Source: Amphiura filiformis (lineage: Eukaryota > Echinodermata > Ophiuroidea > Amphilepidida > Amphiuridae). Taken from it: a stretch of DNA of 64,000 nucleotides. Below, in pieces: positions 10,647-21,634 of the stretch. Numbering within the stretch: position 1 is the first letter of the stretch; each line of letters opens with the position of its first letter. Below the pieces are notes generated by a model that was not told where the DNA came from, did no database searches, and was given only the letters and a program-made list of their open reading frames with translations. Position numbers and translations under genes: made by a program. The DNA lies in NCBI RefSeq assembly GCF_039555335.1, contig NC_092640.1, positions 29,240,026-29,304,025 on the forward strand. Reading direction: 5' to 3'.

Positions 10647-11140
10647 CACGGGAGGGGGGGGCACTTTAATATGAAATGGATATAGGTGTAGGGCTGGCAC
10701 TTTCGCACTAAGGGGCATTCGGTGAGAGCAAAATGTAAAAAATATGGGGTCATTGGGTGAGAGCATGATTTTTGGCATTCGGTGTGAGAGCAAAATGTAG
10801 AAAATATGGGGTCATTGGGTGAGAACATGACTTTTTTTTAATGGAAGCTTTGGGCGCCCCAGAAACCTCGAAAATCGAATTTCTAGTTCTAAATGGCTTC
10901 AAATTTCTTTGTTTTTTTTAAACTAAGTGACAAAATCAGTGTTAAATAAAAGTTGCTAATCAAAGTGAACTTGTAAGGGTCCGGTCTTTGGGTGACATAT
11001 GAAATGGAAAAATAGGGGGTCTTCGGGTGATAGGGCATGTGTTCGTAAAAAAATATGGGGTCTTTGGGTGACAGAGACGGTGAAAAGGGGGGTCTTAACA
11101 GCCCTATACGCGTCACTTCCAAAGTTGGAGTGCCCCCCGG
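10647..11140. mobile_element. hAT-like element with perfect 8-bp target duplication
   Basis: AAATGAAC is present at 10639-10646 and again at 11141-11148. The ends are G-runs followed by CACT in inverse orientation. The interior holds G-rich tandem motifs such as ATGGGGTCATTGGGTGAGA (10735-10825) and ATGGGGTCTTTGGGTGACA (about 10975-11075). No transposase is seen. Terminal similarity links it to 20316-21586 and to the fragment at 120-202. Confidence 0.7.
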
Positions 11141-11489
11141 AAATGAACTCAAGAATATACCCAATATTTTCGTGGTTTCGAAATGCTTTCAATGAAAAGA
11201 AAGTTGTGTTAAGTTTGGTATCAGAATATTTGTAGAAGTTTGCTGCTTTCAAATATAGCCTATATTATTTTGGGTTTCCTTACGATAGGGGCCTAATACT
11301 TGTGAGAGATATGATTGTTGAAAATGGCATAGATCATCTAAATACATATTAGATGATCTATGAATGGTAAAAGAGACTTTTGGGACACTCTGCTATTATT
11401 ATTAGGTTCACATTGCTAAAGATTAATTTAGTCAATTAATATCACCTTGTCAAATATAAAAAATATCAAAGATCACGAAGACATATTGT
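11141..11489. other. Unassigned; short hairpin only
   Basis: The only structure noticed is an inverted pair around TAGATCATCTAA (about 11330-11360). No gene is supported. Confidence 0.3.
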
Positions 11490-11528
11490 TTGTCAATAGG
11501 ATATATAAACTAAGGTATTATAACTTAT

Positions 11529-11590
11529 ATAATATAATATAATATAATATAATATAATATAATATAACATAATATAATATAATATAATAC
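11529..11590. repeat. (ATAAT)n pentanucleotide tract
   Basis: About twelve ATAAT units with one interruption lie directly beside the Tc1 left end. A shorter version sits at about 6500-6520 in the related copy, so the tract expanded here or contracted there. Confidence 0.9.
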
Positions 11591-11593
11591 ATA

Positions 11594-13296
11594 CTACAGT
11601 CATGGACAAAAGTTTGGAATATTTTTATTTTTTTGCATAGCCCTGTTTTTAAGTGCAGATTTCTTACCATCAATGACCCGTCAGCCATGCAAAATGGATC
11701 TCGGGTGTTTGGCAAGGTCTTAGGTACCATTCCATATCATACAATACGTAATGTAGGACAATGGCTTCTTACGCCTGACCAATGAACCATCGGGCATCCT
11801 TTTCGCAGTTATTTTAGCGATATGATTCATAAGGTTACACTGGCTTTTGCATTACCGTGTGAAGAAACCAGCTTTACTTTGTTGCATCTGTCTGTTGCAT
11901 ACGATCTTTCTGATCATGGGGTGCGAGTTGAGCGCAGGTTTACACGCCCGCGTCATTGACTTACGTAATCGCGGCTACAAACAGAAGGATATTGGTGCCG
12001 CTTTAGGAATTACAAAAGGTGCAGTTTCTAAAATGTTGAAGAGACGTCGAGAGACCGGAACTACTACACCTAGACCAGACCAAGGTCAGGTCGGCCCCGA
12101 AAGACAACCGCCAGGGAAGACCGATCTCTCCTGAGACTTTGCCGCAATGGCCGCAATGGCCGCACGAAGCCTGCATCTCGACTACGAACAGAATAGCTGA
12201 GGTCCATAAACTCGCCTGTTACCAGGAAACTTGTGAACAATAGACTGGTTAGTGGAGGTTTTCGCGCAAGACGACCAATAAGAAAGCCGATACTTCTGCA
12301 AAGACATCGGCATGCGCGCTTGTTTTGATCACAGAGACATAGGAATTTGACAGTAGGCCACTGGCGTAATGTGATCTTCAGTGACGAGGCCCGGTTCTTC
12401 CTCTACAGACAAGATGGCCGATTCAAGGTCCGAAGACAGGTTGGTCAAGCTCTGCTTGAGGATTGTATCCTGCCTAGAGTACAGGGAGATGGTTGTGGAA
12501 TCACAGTATGGGGAGCATTTCATAGTAGGTCGAATTCACACCTCTACATTTTAGAAGGACACATGAATCAGGACCAATACCTGCATGTTCTTGATAGAGT
12601 TATGCTTCCGTTTGCAAGAAGAGACTTCGGGAACATTTTTGTGATCCAAGATGACAACACCACGGCGCACAGAGCCCAACGCGCGAGGGAATTCCTTGAA
12701 AATGAGAATGTAGAACACCTGGACTGGTCGACTTTGAGCCCGGATATGAACCCTATAGAGAACTTATGGGCAGAAGTATCCCGCAGGTTAGGTAACATTG
12801 ACAACAAACCAATCACCCTGCAGGAACTTAGACACGCCCTCATTGCTTGCTGGCAAGATATTACACAAAGAACCTTGGTACACCTGGTCGAGGGAATGTC
12901 ACATCGCGTACATGACCTTGAGCTGGCAAGGGGTGGACACACCAAATATTGAGTTGTGTTTTCTCAAGCAAGAGACTTATCGGAACATGTCACAGTGAGA
13001 GTTTTAAGTTTTTGTTTAAAAAATAAAGTTTACAAGTGTCTTTAATCTCATTTTGTGATACAAAGAGACCGCCAAAAAGTGTTGCGATTGTGTGATCTTT
13101 CCATTGTAATGCACTTCCTCAGGTAATTCTTTGTTTAATTGACAAATTGTGTGATGTAAACAGCAAAGGACATTTGTATCTTTCAATTAAATTCAACTGA
13201 GCACTACTCCAGAACAATAAACCTGTTCCTAATATGATTGAAAACTGCATTTGATACAAAAATAAAAATATTCCAAACTTTTGTCTATGACTGTAG
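11594..13296 (+). mobile_element. Tc1/mariner transposon, 1703 bp, degenerate
   Basis: The inverted ends CTACAGTCATGGACAAAAG and CTACAGTCATAGACAAAAG continue for about 40 bp and are flanked by TA (11592-11593 and 13297-13298). The interior encodes a broken Tc1 transposase. The paralogous site near 6525 reads ACATTAATG, showing a single TA before insertion. Confidence 0.93.
11916..12952 (+). pseudogene. Tc1-like transposase, frameshifted
   Basis: The N-terminal part (from the ATG at 11916) has a helix-turn-helix typical of Tc1/paired-like DNA binding, with GYKQKDIGAALGITKGAVSK. That frame ends at 12134. The catalytic part is open in another frame (12347-12952) and shows FSDEARF, IQDDN and SPDMNPIENLW, i.e. 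a DD34E triad with 34 residues between the second Asp and the Glu. Between the two parts the frame shifts at least twice and stops occur. The protein would cut and paste the element at TA sites, but this copy cannot make it intact. Confidence 0.92.
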
Positions 13297-13298
13297 TA

Positions 13299-14130
13299 AA
13301 TGTTTTCAGAACATTGTAAATACTATTGATATGATATAATAAGAAATCTACGAAAGTATGTAAAATAATTGTAAACAAAGTGTTTGAAGTTATTTATTAT
13401 AGTCAGAGTCGTATCGTTTGTCCATGGAATACAGTACAATCTTGATGTTCTTTAATACGTGTACATGTATGCACAGAATATCAGTGCTCTCGGACTCATG
13501 CCGACGTTGTCAAAGGCGCCACACACACCGACATCGCCTGGCTATTAATTACTTGGTACACAAGAGATACTAAAATCAATACCCGGGAACTCAAAAATTG
13601 ACAATAATTCAAAGTTTTTATATGTGCCGAACACCGAGCACTACTATATAGCGCAGTGTATAGGTCAATCGAAGCAGTGACCTATGGCGGCCATGCTATA
13701 ACACACACACAGCGAAGTCAGCCACCTTGCTATTGTCAGTAGCCTTAGTCAGATGTCCTTCGGCCTATTATACTATTAAACAGGTCGAAACAAAATGGTC
13801 ATGCGTGGCGGTGGATTCACCCTACCATGGCGATTTCTGCCATGAAGATATCGGGGCGATGACACTGTGCCACAGATCATGCAGATTCACATTTCCCCGT
13901 GTGAAGTGTGTTATCCCCGTTACGTAGTCAGTGGTGTAGGCCTACACGTATAGCCTACTGGCCCCTACCAGGTTAATTATTTTAGAGGGATAGTTAATGG
14001 TTTCGCTGCTGACCTGCTCCAAATTTGACTTTGCTGAGAAACTATTTTGACTCAAAAAAGGCCGTGCATTTTACTCTAAAACGGGGCAAAAAGAAGATGT
14101 GCACTCCCGGTGTGCACTGTAAATGTTGGG
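13299..14130. repeat. Duplicated segment, copy B
   Basis: It continues the segment shared with 6530-6620 and then 10259-10570. Copy B has extra sequence between about 13520 and 13880. No coding region is supported. Confidence 0.7.
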
Positions 14131-14135
14131 GTTAT

Positions 14136-14224
14136 TCCTTCATGTAATTTTACACGAAATTAGGGTTAGGATTAGGATTAGGGTTAGGGCTAGGATTTGC
14201 TTAAACGAATAATTACATGAAGGA
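14136..14224. repeat. Small inverted-repeat element with TTAGGG-like core
   Basis: TCCTTCATGTAATT (14136-14149) and its inverse (14211-14224) enclose about 38 bp of TTAGGG and TTAGGA units (14159-14196). This is an interstitial telomere-like tract inside a short foldback. Confidence 0.7.
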
Positions 14225-14458
14225 TCGACCAAATGTTGGTAGGATTTGTGTATATGGTAGAGAGCTGGTAGGGGCACTCATGTCAGTTCGAATTCGTAAA
14301 AAAAGCGAGAGACCATGCTTATAGAACTAAACTAGTGCGGCTTTAAAGAAGTTGACAGTCAAGAACACGATATGTTTGCGCCCATTTCAAAAACAAACGA
14401 GCAAAACTTGAAAAATACATCAGTTAATCTGCAGCTCCCGATTGTATAGGCCCTAGGC

Positions 14459-14845
14459 CCAGAGGATGATTTAAGGAAGCCCCATCATGCACTGCAAAAG
14501 TGCTAACACTAGAGTTTCAACTGCCACTTTACTTTTCAAATCCCATTGAATTCTATGCAAAAGATGTTGGTCTAAAATTGTCTGTGTGTCATTATTACTT
14601 GGTCGATTTCAGAACAAAAGTGATGTGTTTTTAAAGGATAATTCACACCTCATAGATAACATAAACTGTGAAATCGACCAGCATGTTCAAAGCGTTTTTA
14701 ATGTAAATATAACTGTACAAATTCAAATTTAACCATGCACTTCTATGCAGCATAGCAAAGCAGTGGTGTCATGTTATTACTCACACTGCTCTACTGCTGC
14801 ACAGTTACCCAGTGGGGTGTTGGGTAGTACTTAAATCATCCTCTG
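14459..14845. mobile_element. hAT-like MITE with 8-bp target duplication
   Basis: The ends CCAGAGGATGATTTAAG and CAGAGGATGATTTAAG (inverse) are flanked by CCCTAGGC at 14451-14458 and 14846-14853. There is no coding capacity. Confidence 0.65.
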
Positions 14846-15225
14846 CCCTAGGCCTCAGCCTAGTTAAAATGTAATGCCGATAAACTCGTCTTATATAAAC
14901 ACCTGTCACCCGGTTGGCACAGGTTGATTTTATGACGTTGAATCGACGGTTGAAATGAAGGAGTTGAAAGTTGGCATAAACGTCAAAACGACATCCGATC
15001 GACGTTGTATCTGCGTCGATGTACGTCCGCATTTGCGATCTGATCCTAGTGCAGTTTTGTCCACGGCAAATTCACCGTGACCTTTTCAGCCATAAACCTG
15101 CTTATTGAAGATTAAACCGATATATGCAGTACTAAACCATTATATAGTACATACTGCAGTTACTGTCCGTTTTCCTATACACAATACACAGAGCTCTCAC
15201 AATTGACGCGTGACCTCCACAAGTA

Positions 15226-15556
15226 GTGTATGTTAGAAGTATAGGCATTTGCCTAGTTAACGTCGCTGTGTGAAAAATAACCGGCCAATATTTAAAGTAT
15301 TCTCTGAAATTCTAGAAAATATAGTTTTGTAACATGTCCTAAATTTTTAGCTAATTTAGGTGTTTGGAAATAGTCGCACTTTGGTGTTTTAGTGTATGTT
15401 ATAGGTAATAGGACATTGCCTAGTTAACGTCACTGTGTGAAAAATAACCGGCCAATATTTAAAGTATTCTCTGAAATTCTAGAAAATATAGTTTTGTATG
15501 TCCTAAATTTTTAGCTAATTTAGGTGTTTGGAAATAGTCGCACTTTTGTGTTTTAG
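15226..15556. repeat. Tandem duplication, 166-bp unit, two copies
   Basis: The unit running from GTGTATGTTA through TAACCGGCCAATATTTAAAG to the TCGCACTTT region occurs at 15226-15391 and again at 15392-15556, with few differences. The preceding 14854-15225 interval shows nothing I can name. Confidence 0.9.
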
Positions 15557-16877
15557 GAAGGATATGCAAACGACAGATAACACCAAAAAATATGAAGAAA
15601 TTATTTCCAAACCGTGTTAAGTCTGCAAACCACCATGCTTCTCATTTTCAAGAACGCTGGTTAACAATAAGCAGAGCATTGTCTCATTTCGTAAACAAAA
15701 GCCCACACAGAATTGTTCTCTAGCGTTCGCATTATAATCGTTCACCCAACTGAAATTATAATACCAGCTCATTGCTCATTGCACATGTAAAACAGACACA
15801 TGTGTTGTGTGGATTTAACCAGAGAAGATATGATTTAATCAGTTGAGCTGTTTTCAATGAGTGTTATCTTGGTTTAATAGCTTTTAATGGGGTTTAAGTC
15901 CTGCAAAGGTCGTGGTGAATTCTACTGTAGACATGACTGCATCATGAATCTATTGTCCAATGCAAATTTATTACCACCTGATAATATTAATCCAATGAGC
16001 GACCGAATTGTCCGCTACGGACGACTAATCCAATCGATAATGACGCTATTGACATGTACGAGCGGAGCTCCACTAACCGAGTTTTGGGGTATTTTTTCAC
16101 TGAAAGGCAGCTGTTTGCTGTCATTTACTCATCAAGGCGGACCACCGTTATTATAAGGACTATGCCAATTATTTAAAGATTGACAAGTAGAGAATAAGCC
16201 ATACTTGAATGACTAGTACTAAATTTGTACCTATGACGGTTTTATGACACCAATCTTCCAAATTTGACCAAGCCAGGGCTGCCCGGTGAAGCAAAATGTG
16301 CATTGGAATAATTACACGGTGAGTTTGGATAGATGGTAGGATTTCTTTTTAATAAAATGTATCTTCCCCGTTATTAAAGCTTGTACCGGGTTGAAGATTC
16401 AGATATTTGGAAAAGAATAAGTAATTGAAACATAGAGCAAGTACTAAAATCATAGCTTTTATACTTTTTGATATATGATGCTAACTAGTTCATCCCCTAT
16501 AGCTACAACACAGCGCTACCAGTAGGGTTCAATTGCCTATTGTGAGTGCCCCTGTGTTGTGTGCATACATGTAGTTAACAATAACTGCATGATGTGTCTA
16601 CCAAACCGCATTTCGACACGATATCAACTTCACATTGAAATGTATAGTTGAAAACGGGTCGACCACTTTGCCAGGCCAGTTACTTTTGTTTGGACATGTT
16701 GGGAGTAATGTTAAAAAGGCAAACAAACAGAATATTATCAATTAAATTGTAGGCCTGTCTCTTTACCGGAGTTAGGCTAATAGTTAACTAAATACTTAGA
16801 AGACATAGCATATAGCAGTTAAATAAAAATATTAACGGTGCACCATCCGAAAGTCGAGAGAAATGTCGGAAACCATT
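15557..16877. other. Unassigned sequence
   Basis: I see no supported gene or repeat. The longest open frame (15887-16156, 89 codons) has no domain-like features. Confidence 0.3.
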
Positions 16878-18246
16878 TTAAGGTTACACTAAGAAACGTA
16901 TAAAAGACGTATAAAAGACGTATAAAGTTGTTCTCTAAAACAGAGTTTTCTCAATAATCAGATATCGCATGCAGCGAGTGAAATGTTGGTGCATTGGATG
17001 TAGCTTAACATTTTCTTTGTGTGTTTATACAAAATTTTTAGAATAAATTTGAAAATCCTTCGTTTAAAGCCTTTTTACGCACCATGTTCACAAGATCAAA
17101 AACGCGTTCCATGACGTTTTTTTTTCAAAAGTGCGCCCCGTATAAAACCACGCCGAGTGATTGTTTTCTTCTTTTTTGTATTGCACTACAAATCGATCAA
17201 AGAAATAATGTTGCCATGGGGAAGAACCAAATACAGTACCGATTACATTTTAAAAGCCCGTTTTGGGGAACATTTTCGAGAATCTTGCTTGAGAAAACAC
17301 TGCTTTTTTGCATTATCGATATCTTGATTGTGGAACGTTAATTTTGACATCTAACTACCAACATTATTTCTCAACAGTCAGTCGATTACTCTACCATTTG
17401 ATTTTCATTCCAAATTGAAGCTACTTTTGCAAAAAACGAGTTTTTTCGTCATAGATGCGTCCGACTTTGCGGGGGCAATGCGCGTTTATCATAACAGCCT
17501 GTATGCACAATTGAATATCATAGTCAGTTTGAGACTCTCAGTTTTCTTAAGCTGTCTCTGTGGCGCAATCGTTCAGCCGGCTGATGGACTACGCTTCTCG
17601 ACTATGTAATAGTTTTGAGCTGGTCAACCGTCTAGTACGGGTTCGAGTCCCTGTGTGGTCCAATTCTATTATTTTCTATTTTTTCCTTACTTCTTTCTTT
17701 TTTCTGTCTTCTTCCTTTTGCTCGTTTCTTTCTTTCTGACTGCAGTGATTGATTGTTTTTGCCGGGTTTTTTTTTATTATTGCATAATTTATGAATAGGC
17801 CTACTAGTCTAAATAGGCGCGGCCTATATAAGCCTATGAATATTTTTTACAAATTAGATATTGGTCAGGGTAGGCCTACTAGGGAACAATCAGGCCTACT
17901 AACTAGGCCTATTATAACCTACAGCGGCATTGATTTATTTCACGACAGATATCATCTAAGGATAATATTTAAAAAATTGAAAATTTATATAAAATACCAT
18001 AGGAAAATTGCAGAAAACCGGCTTCCCCCACCCTGGCAGCCCCTATCATGGTTGCCCCTCCCTCCCTATCCTGTGCAACATAGGATGACTCACGTGCCAC
18101 GGTTTCATAGGTTCGTGGTCATTCATTGTGCATGTAGATGATACACCAAGTACGCTTGAGTTCATTTTTTTCTGCATGGCTGTTTCTATTGTTAACTTAC
18201 GCCCCTCTGGAATCAAGCCTTGAAAAATCCATTTATATAACCTTAA
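16878..18246. mobile_element. TTAA-flanked repeat element, copy B
   Basis: It aligns with 6686-8077, with the same ACGTATAAA triplet, tRNA-like module and right end, bounded by TTAA on both sides. Its right TTAA (18243-18246) is also the left TTAA of the palindromic element that follows. The two elements therefore abut at one target, or one used the other's end as its insertion site. Confidence 0.6.
17554..17661 (+). ncRNA. tRNA-like module inside TTAA element, copy B
   Basis: It begins GTCTCTGTGGCGCAATCG, which to my knowledge equals the 5' part of metazoan tRNA-Asn (box A), and carries GGTTCGAGTCC (box B). As in copy A there is an extended middle, and the ends pair poorly here. It is tRNA-derived or tRNA-mimicking rather than a working tRNA gene. 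Confidence 0.5.
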
Positions 18247-18908
18247 GGGGTGGGGTATGAACGTTTGGACAGTATTTATTGTGGGACATTAGAGCACATC
18301 AGACATGTCGAATTGCATTCTGAATACGAAGAATGTCCTTCTGATATCAAATAATTTTGATTTTTGAAATTCGCAATGTAATACACATTTTATGGCAAAT
18401 GATTAAAAATTGATATTTTTGATATTTAACAGTACTCGAAGTAAACTTTGTAAATCTGATGATTTATACTTAAAGTGTATGTAGATGGGATGAAAAGCCG
18501 ACGATCAATTGAAAATTTTGACCTTTCGTATTGAAGATATGGATTTTTTTTCCCCAAAATACCAAAAATAATTAGGGCTTTTTGGAAAAAAATCCATATC
18601 TTTAATATGAAAGGTCAAATTTTCAATTGATCATCGGCTTTTCCTCCCAGCTACATACACTTTAAAATATGTCATTAGATTTATAAAATTTACTTCGAGG
18701 ACTGTATATATATCAAAATGTGAAAATATCAAATTTTTATAATTTGTCATAAAATTTGTATTATATCGTGAATTTCAAAAATGAAAATTATTTGATATCA
18801 GAAAGACATTCTTCGTATTCAGAATGCAATTCGATATGTCTGATGTGGTCTCATGTCCCACAAAAAATACTGTCGAAACGCCCAAAACGCTCATTCCAGA
18901 TCCCTTAA
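18243..18908. mobile_element. Palindromic TTAA foldback element, 666 bp
   Basis: Two arms of roughly 320 bp are inverse copies. Landmarks such as CAGACATGTCGAATTGCATT, GGTCAAATTTTCAATTGATC and TACATACACTTT appear in both orientations around a centre near 18560-18580. TTAA flanks both sides. Single-arm relatives occur at 22355-22700 and 31170-31495. Confidence 0.85.
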
Positions 18909-18938
18909 CAGACTTTGAACAAAAGTACATGGCAGATA

Positions 18939-20249
18939 AGGGGTGGTGCAATAATTATGTGTACCCCGGGGGTGAATTATAGGGGGGCAAAGATTTTTGG
19001 CAGGCCAAAAGGGGAGGGGCAAGCATTTTTGGCAGGTCGAAAGGGGGGGCAAGCGATTTTTGGCAGGTCGAAAGGGGGGGGGGGCAAGCAATTTTTGGCA
19101 CAGATATTTTGGGCACCGTTTCTAGGGTACCTGCAGGTAATATGGGACCATTAAGGACGTTTAGCTTATTTGCATAACAACTAAAGAAGATATGCCCACA
19201 AGAGATTGTTATGATGAACAACCTGTCCTTTAAGATTAATAAAACAGGCAATGTTACCTTGTTTTTATGTTTGTTTGGACGCTATGACGTCAAAATGACG
19301 TCATCGTCAAGTGTCCCATATTACCTGCATGTGCAGGTAATATGGGACACTGTGTTATCTCTATGGTGAAAATCAAAAGTTCAGAAAATCACTCTTTTGT
19401 TCTAAAAACATTTTTGTTACATGATTTTGAATGTTAAATGCAAATTTCTACAAGAAAATTCAATTTTCTAAATAGTTTTGCTTTTCGCATTGACAATGCA
19501 CACAATTTCCTATGTGTCCCATATTACCTGCACCCATTCAGTTGAAAATCAGAGAAAATAATCATTTATAAAAGGAAAGTGCCACTTGTCAGTGGAATTT
19601 TACCTACTGATAAGGTTAACCCATCACCTAAAGATCATAAAAAATGACAAATGCCCCCTCAGTACCAGAGTTTTTGGATACACAATCATAAAATGTGACG
19701 TCATTGATTTTATATCAGGCCAAAACAACGACATAATTTTTTGGGCAATTTCACTCTTTTTGGCATTGATTTCCAAGAGTTTGATACACAGACTCCAAAA
19801 CTGCATTTCTAGAAGCACAATTGATGTCTCTAAACACTTAACAAATCAACTTAAAGTGTTTACCTTCTCTAAGCTACTTTTTGTTAAAATAAAAACAGGT
19901 GTCCCATATTACCTGCTGTCCCATATTACCTGCACCTACCCTATATTACGCCCTAAAAAGGCGTAGGAAAACGTTACGAACACGTTCAAATATGCAAAAT
20001 TTCCTGCTCGCTGCGCTCGCATTATATGTTAAGACAATTTAAGGTTTTAAATTCAGGTTCCCCAAAATCTTGCATGTGTAAGGGGGGGGCAAAGATTTTT
20101 TGGCACGTCAAAAGGGGGGGGGCAAAGGATTTTTGGCACGTCGAAAGGGGGGGAAAGGGTTTTTGGCACGGCCAAAGGGGGGGGCAAGCGATTTTTGGCA
20201 GACCATTTTGAGAATTCACCCCGGGGTACACATAATTATTGCACCACCC
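18939..20249. mobile_element. TA-flanked element with G-rich minisatellites
   Basis: GGGTGGTGCAATAATTATG starts near 18940 and its inverse ends at 20249, with TA outside both. Just inside each end lie tandem G-rich units: GGGGGGCAAGC with GATTTTTGGCAGG (18975-19100) and a related set at 20078-20205. A second element is nested inside. Confidence 0.65.
19125..19941. mobile_element. Nested TA-flanked element with repeated TGTCCCATATTACCTGCA
   Basis: The inverted ends GGGTACCTGCAGGTAATATG and GGGTAGGTGCAGGTAATATG are flanked by TA (19123-19124, 19942-19943). The terminal motif TGTCCCATATTACCTGCA recurs internally in both orientations, including a palindrome at 19312-19352 and a tandem pair at 19899-19937. 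It is non-coding. Confidence 0.65.
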
Positions 20250-20282
20250 TAAGGGTATTTGATCAGATACGTTTTGTACTTT

Positions 20283-20316
20283 GATAAATCATTCAATAAA
20301 TTTGAATGATTTATCC
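20283..20316. repeat. Perfect 13-bp hairpin at insertion site
   Basis: GATAAATCATTCA and its inverse flank an 8-nt loop. The right arm overlaps the target duplication GATTTATC of the next element, so the element appears to have inserted at the base of a hairpin. Confidence 0.6.
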
Positions 20317-21586
20317 CCGGGGGGCCACTGTAATGGTGAAGGGGGGTATCAGGCGCGTCCGTAAATTCACGTAAAAAGGGTATTTTTTCAGACTAGCGTA
20401 CGTTACGTGCGTAACGTGAATAGGGTATCAAATTCATGTGAAATTGGTGTAAAAGGGTATGTTTTTGGAGCTCTTACGTACTTAGGGTAGTTTTGCCAAG
20501 TTTGGGATTTTGTGCTTTCTCCTTCATTCATGAAAAGTGAAAGGAAAGTGTCTTTTTCCTACACCCCAAAAGCCCCGCTAGCATACTAAACACGAGGTCA
20601 CCGGACGAGGTCACAACTTGTTTAGAATATACAACCAATCAGCATGCTTTTTCTTAACTGTGGAGTCAATAAATTATGAGGAAAAATATAAGAGGATTTC
20701 CGATTGGCCGAACCTCTTTAAACTCATCATTATTCATAGTCTTGGTGGCTTCCAGCCCAGAAAATTTGGTTGATCGGAACATGGTCTAAAGGAGCAACAA
20801 AGCAACCACGAACTTCTAGGTTTGTAAACAAGCTGTGTCAATGAACTTTTGACATGCGTGAAATTTTACCGGGGTATTTACAAACACAACGATTGAATAA
20901 TTTGGAACTATTTTGGCTTTCATAAATCAATGAGTTTCAGGATTTTGGTTGGGTTTACCACTAAATCCAGTATGATAATTAATGCTCTAGGATGTTTTAA
21001 ATCGAGACGAAATTAGGAAATAAACCAAGCTAAACTGGCCGTGTTTGCCGTCTTCTTCCAACTTCAATGTGTGGTTTGCAATCGCCATGGTCGTAATTTG
21101 CGTTGGACTTGCACTGAGTTCAAAATTCTCTTGGATATGTGGAGAAATGGGTACATCCCAATCCCAAAGAATAAATTCTACGATATTTCAATAAAAGGGT
21201 TGGACCTGTGATCCAAAAAGGGAAATTATTGGCCCAAAATCTTGAAAATATTGGACATACTGCATGAACTTTGAGGTAAGCTTTAGCACCACGTAAACTT
21301 GTAAGGCTCAAAATTCATTCAGACGGCTTGCCACAAATTGCCAGCCCTATCATGCCACTCGCCGCCTGGGTTCTGTGTGTTTACTTGTTTAGGGGTAATA
21401 ATTGCATCAATTACTTGTTTAGGGTTGGGGAAAAGACAACTACTTGTTTAGGGTAGCAAATCGTGCAACTTATACTTGTTTAGGGGGGAAAATTTCAGTC
21501 TCGGGAATACTTGTTTAGGGTGCTTTTTGAGAGTCCTCGGACGCGCCTAATACCCCCTCTTGACACTATAGTGCCCCCCCCCCCGG
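20316..21586. mobile_element. hAT-like element with TSD GATTTATC
   Basis: GATTTATC lies at 20308-20315 and 21587-21594. The ends carry the C/G runs then CACT, and GTATCAGGCGCGTCCG on the left is inverse-matched near 21535-21555. Near the right end TACTTGTTTAGGG recurs at least five times (21383-21525). There is no transposase. Confidence 0.65.
21383..21525. repeat. TACTTGTTTAGGG minisatellite
   Basis: The 13-bp motif recurs at roughly 30-40-bp spacing with variable spacers, inside the hAT-like element. It resembles the G-rich internal repeats of the related element at 10647-11140 in placement. Confidence 0.75.
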
Positions 21587-21634
21587 GATTTATCTGCACA
21601 GTGTATTTGCAAGAAACTTAAAGGCAGAGTTATT

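Noticed and set aside
10566-11252. Several Pro/Ser-rich minus-strand frames
   Set aside because: They are translations of G-rich minisatellites in the hAT-like element.
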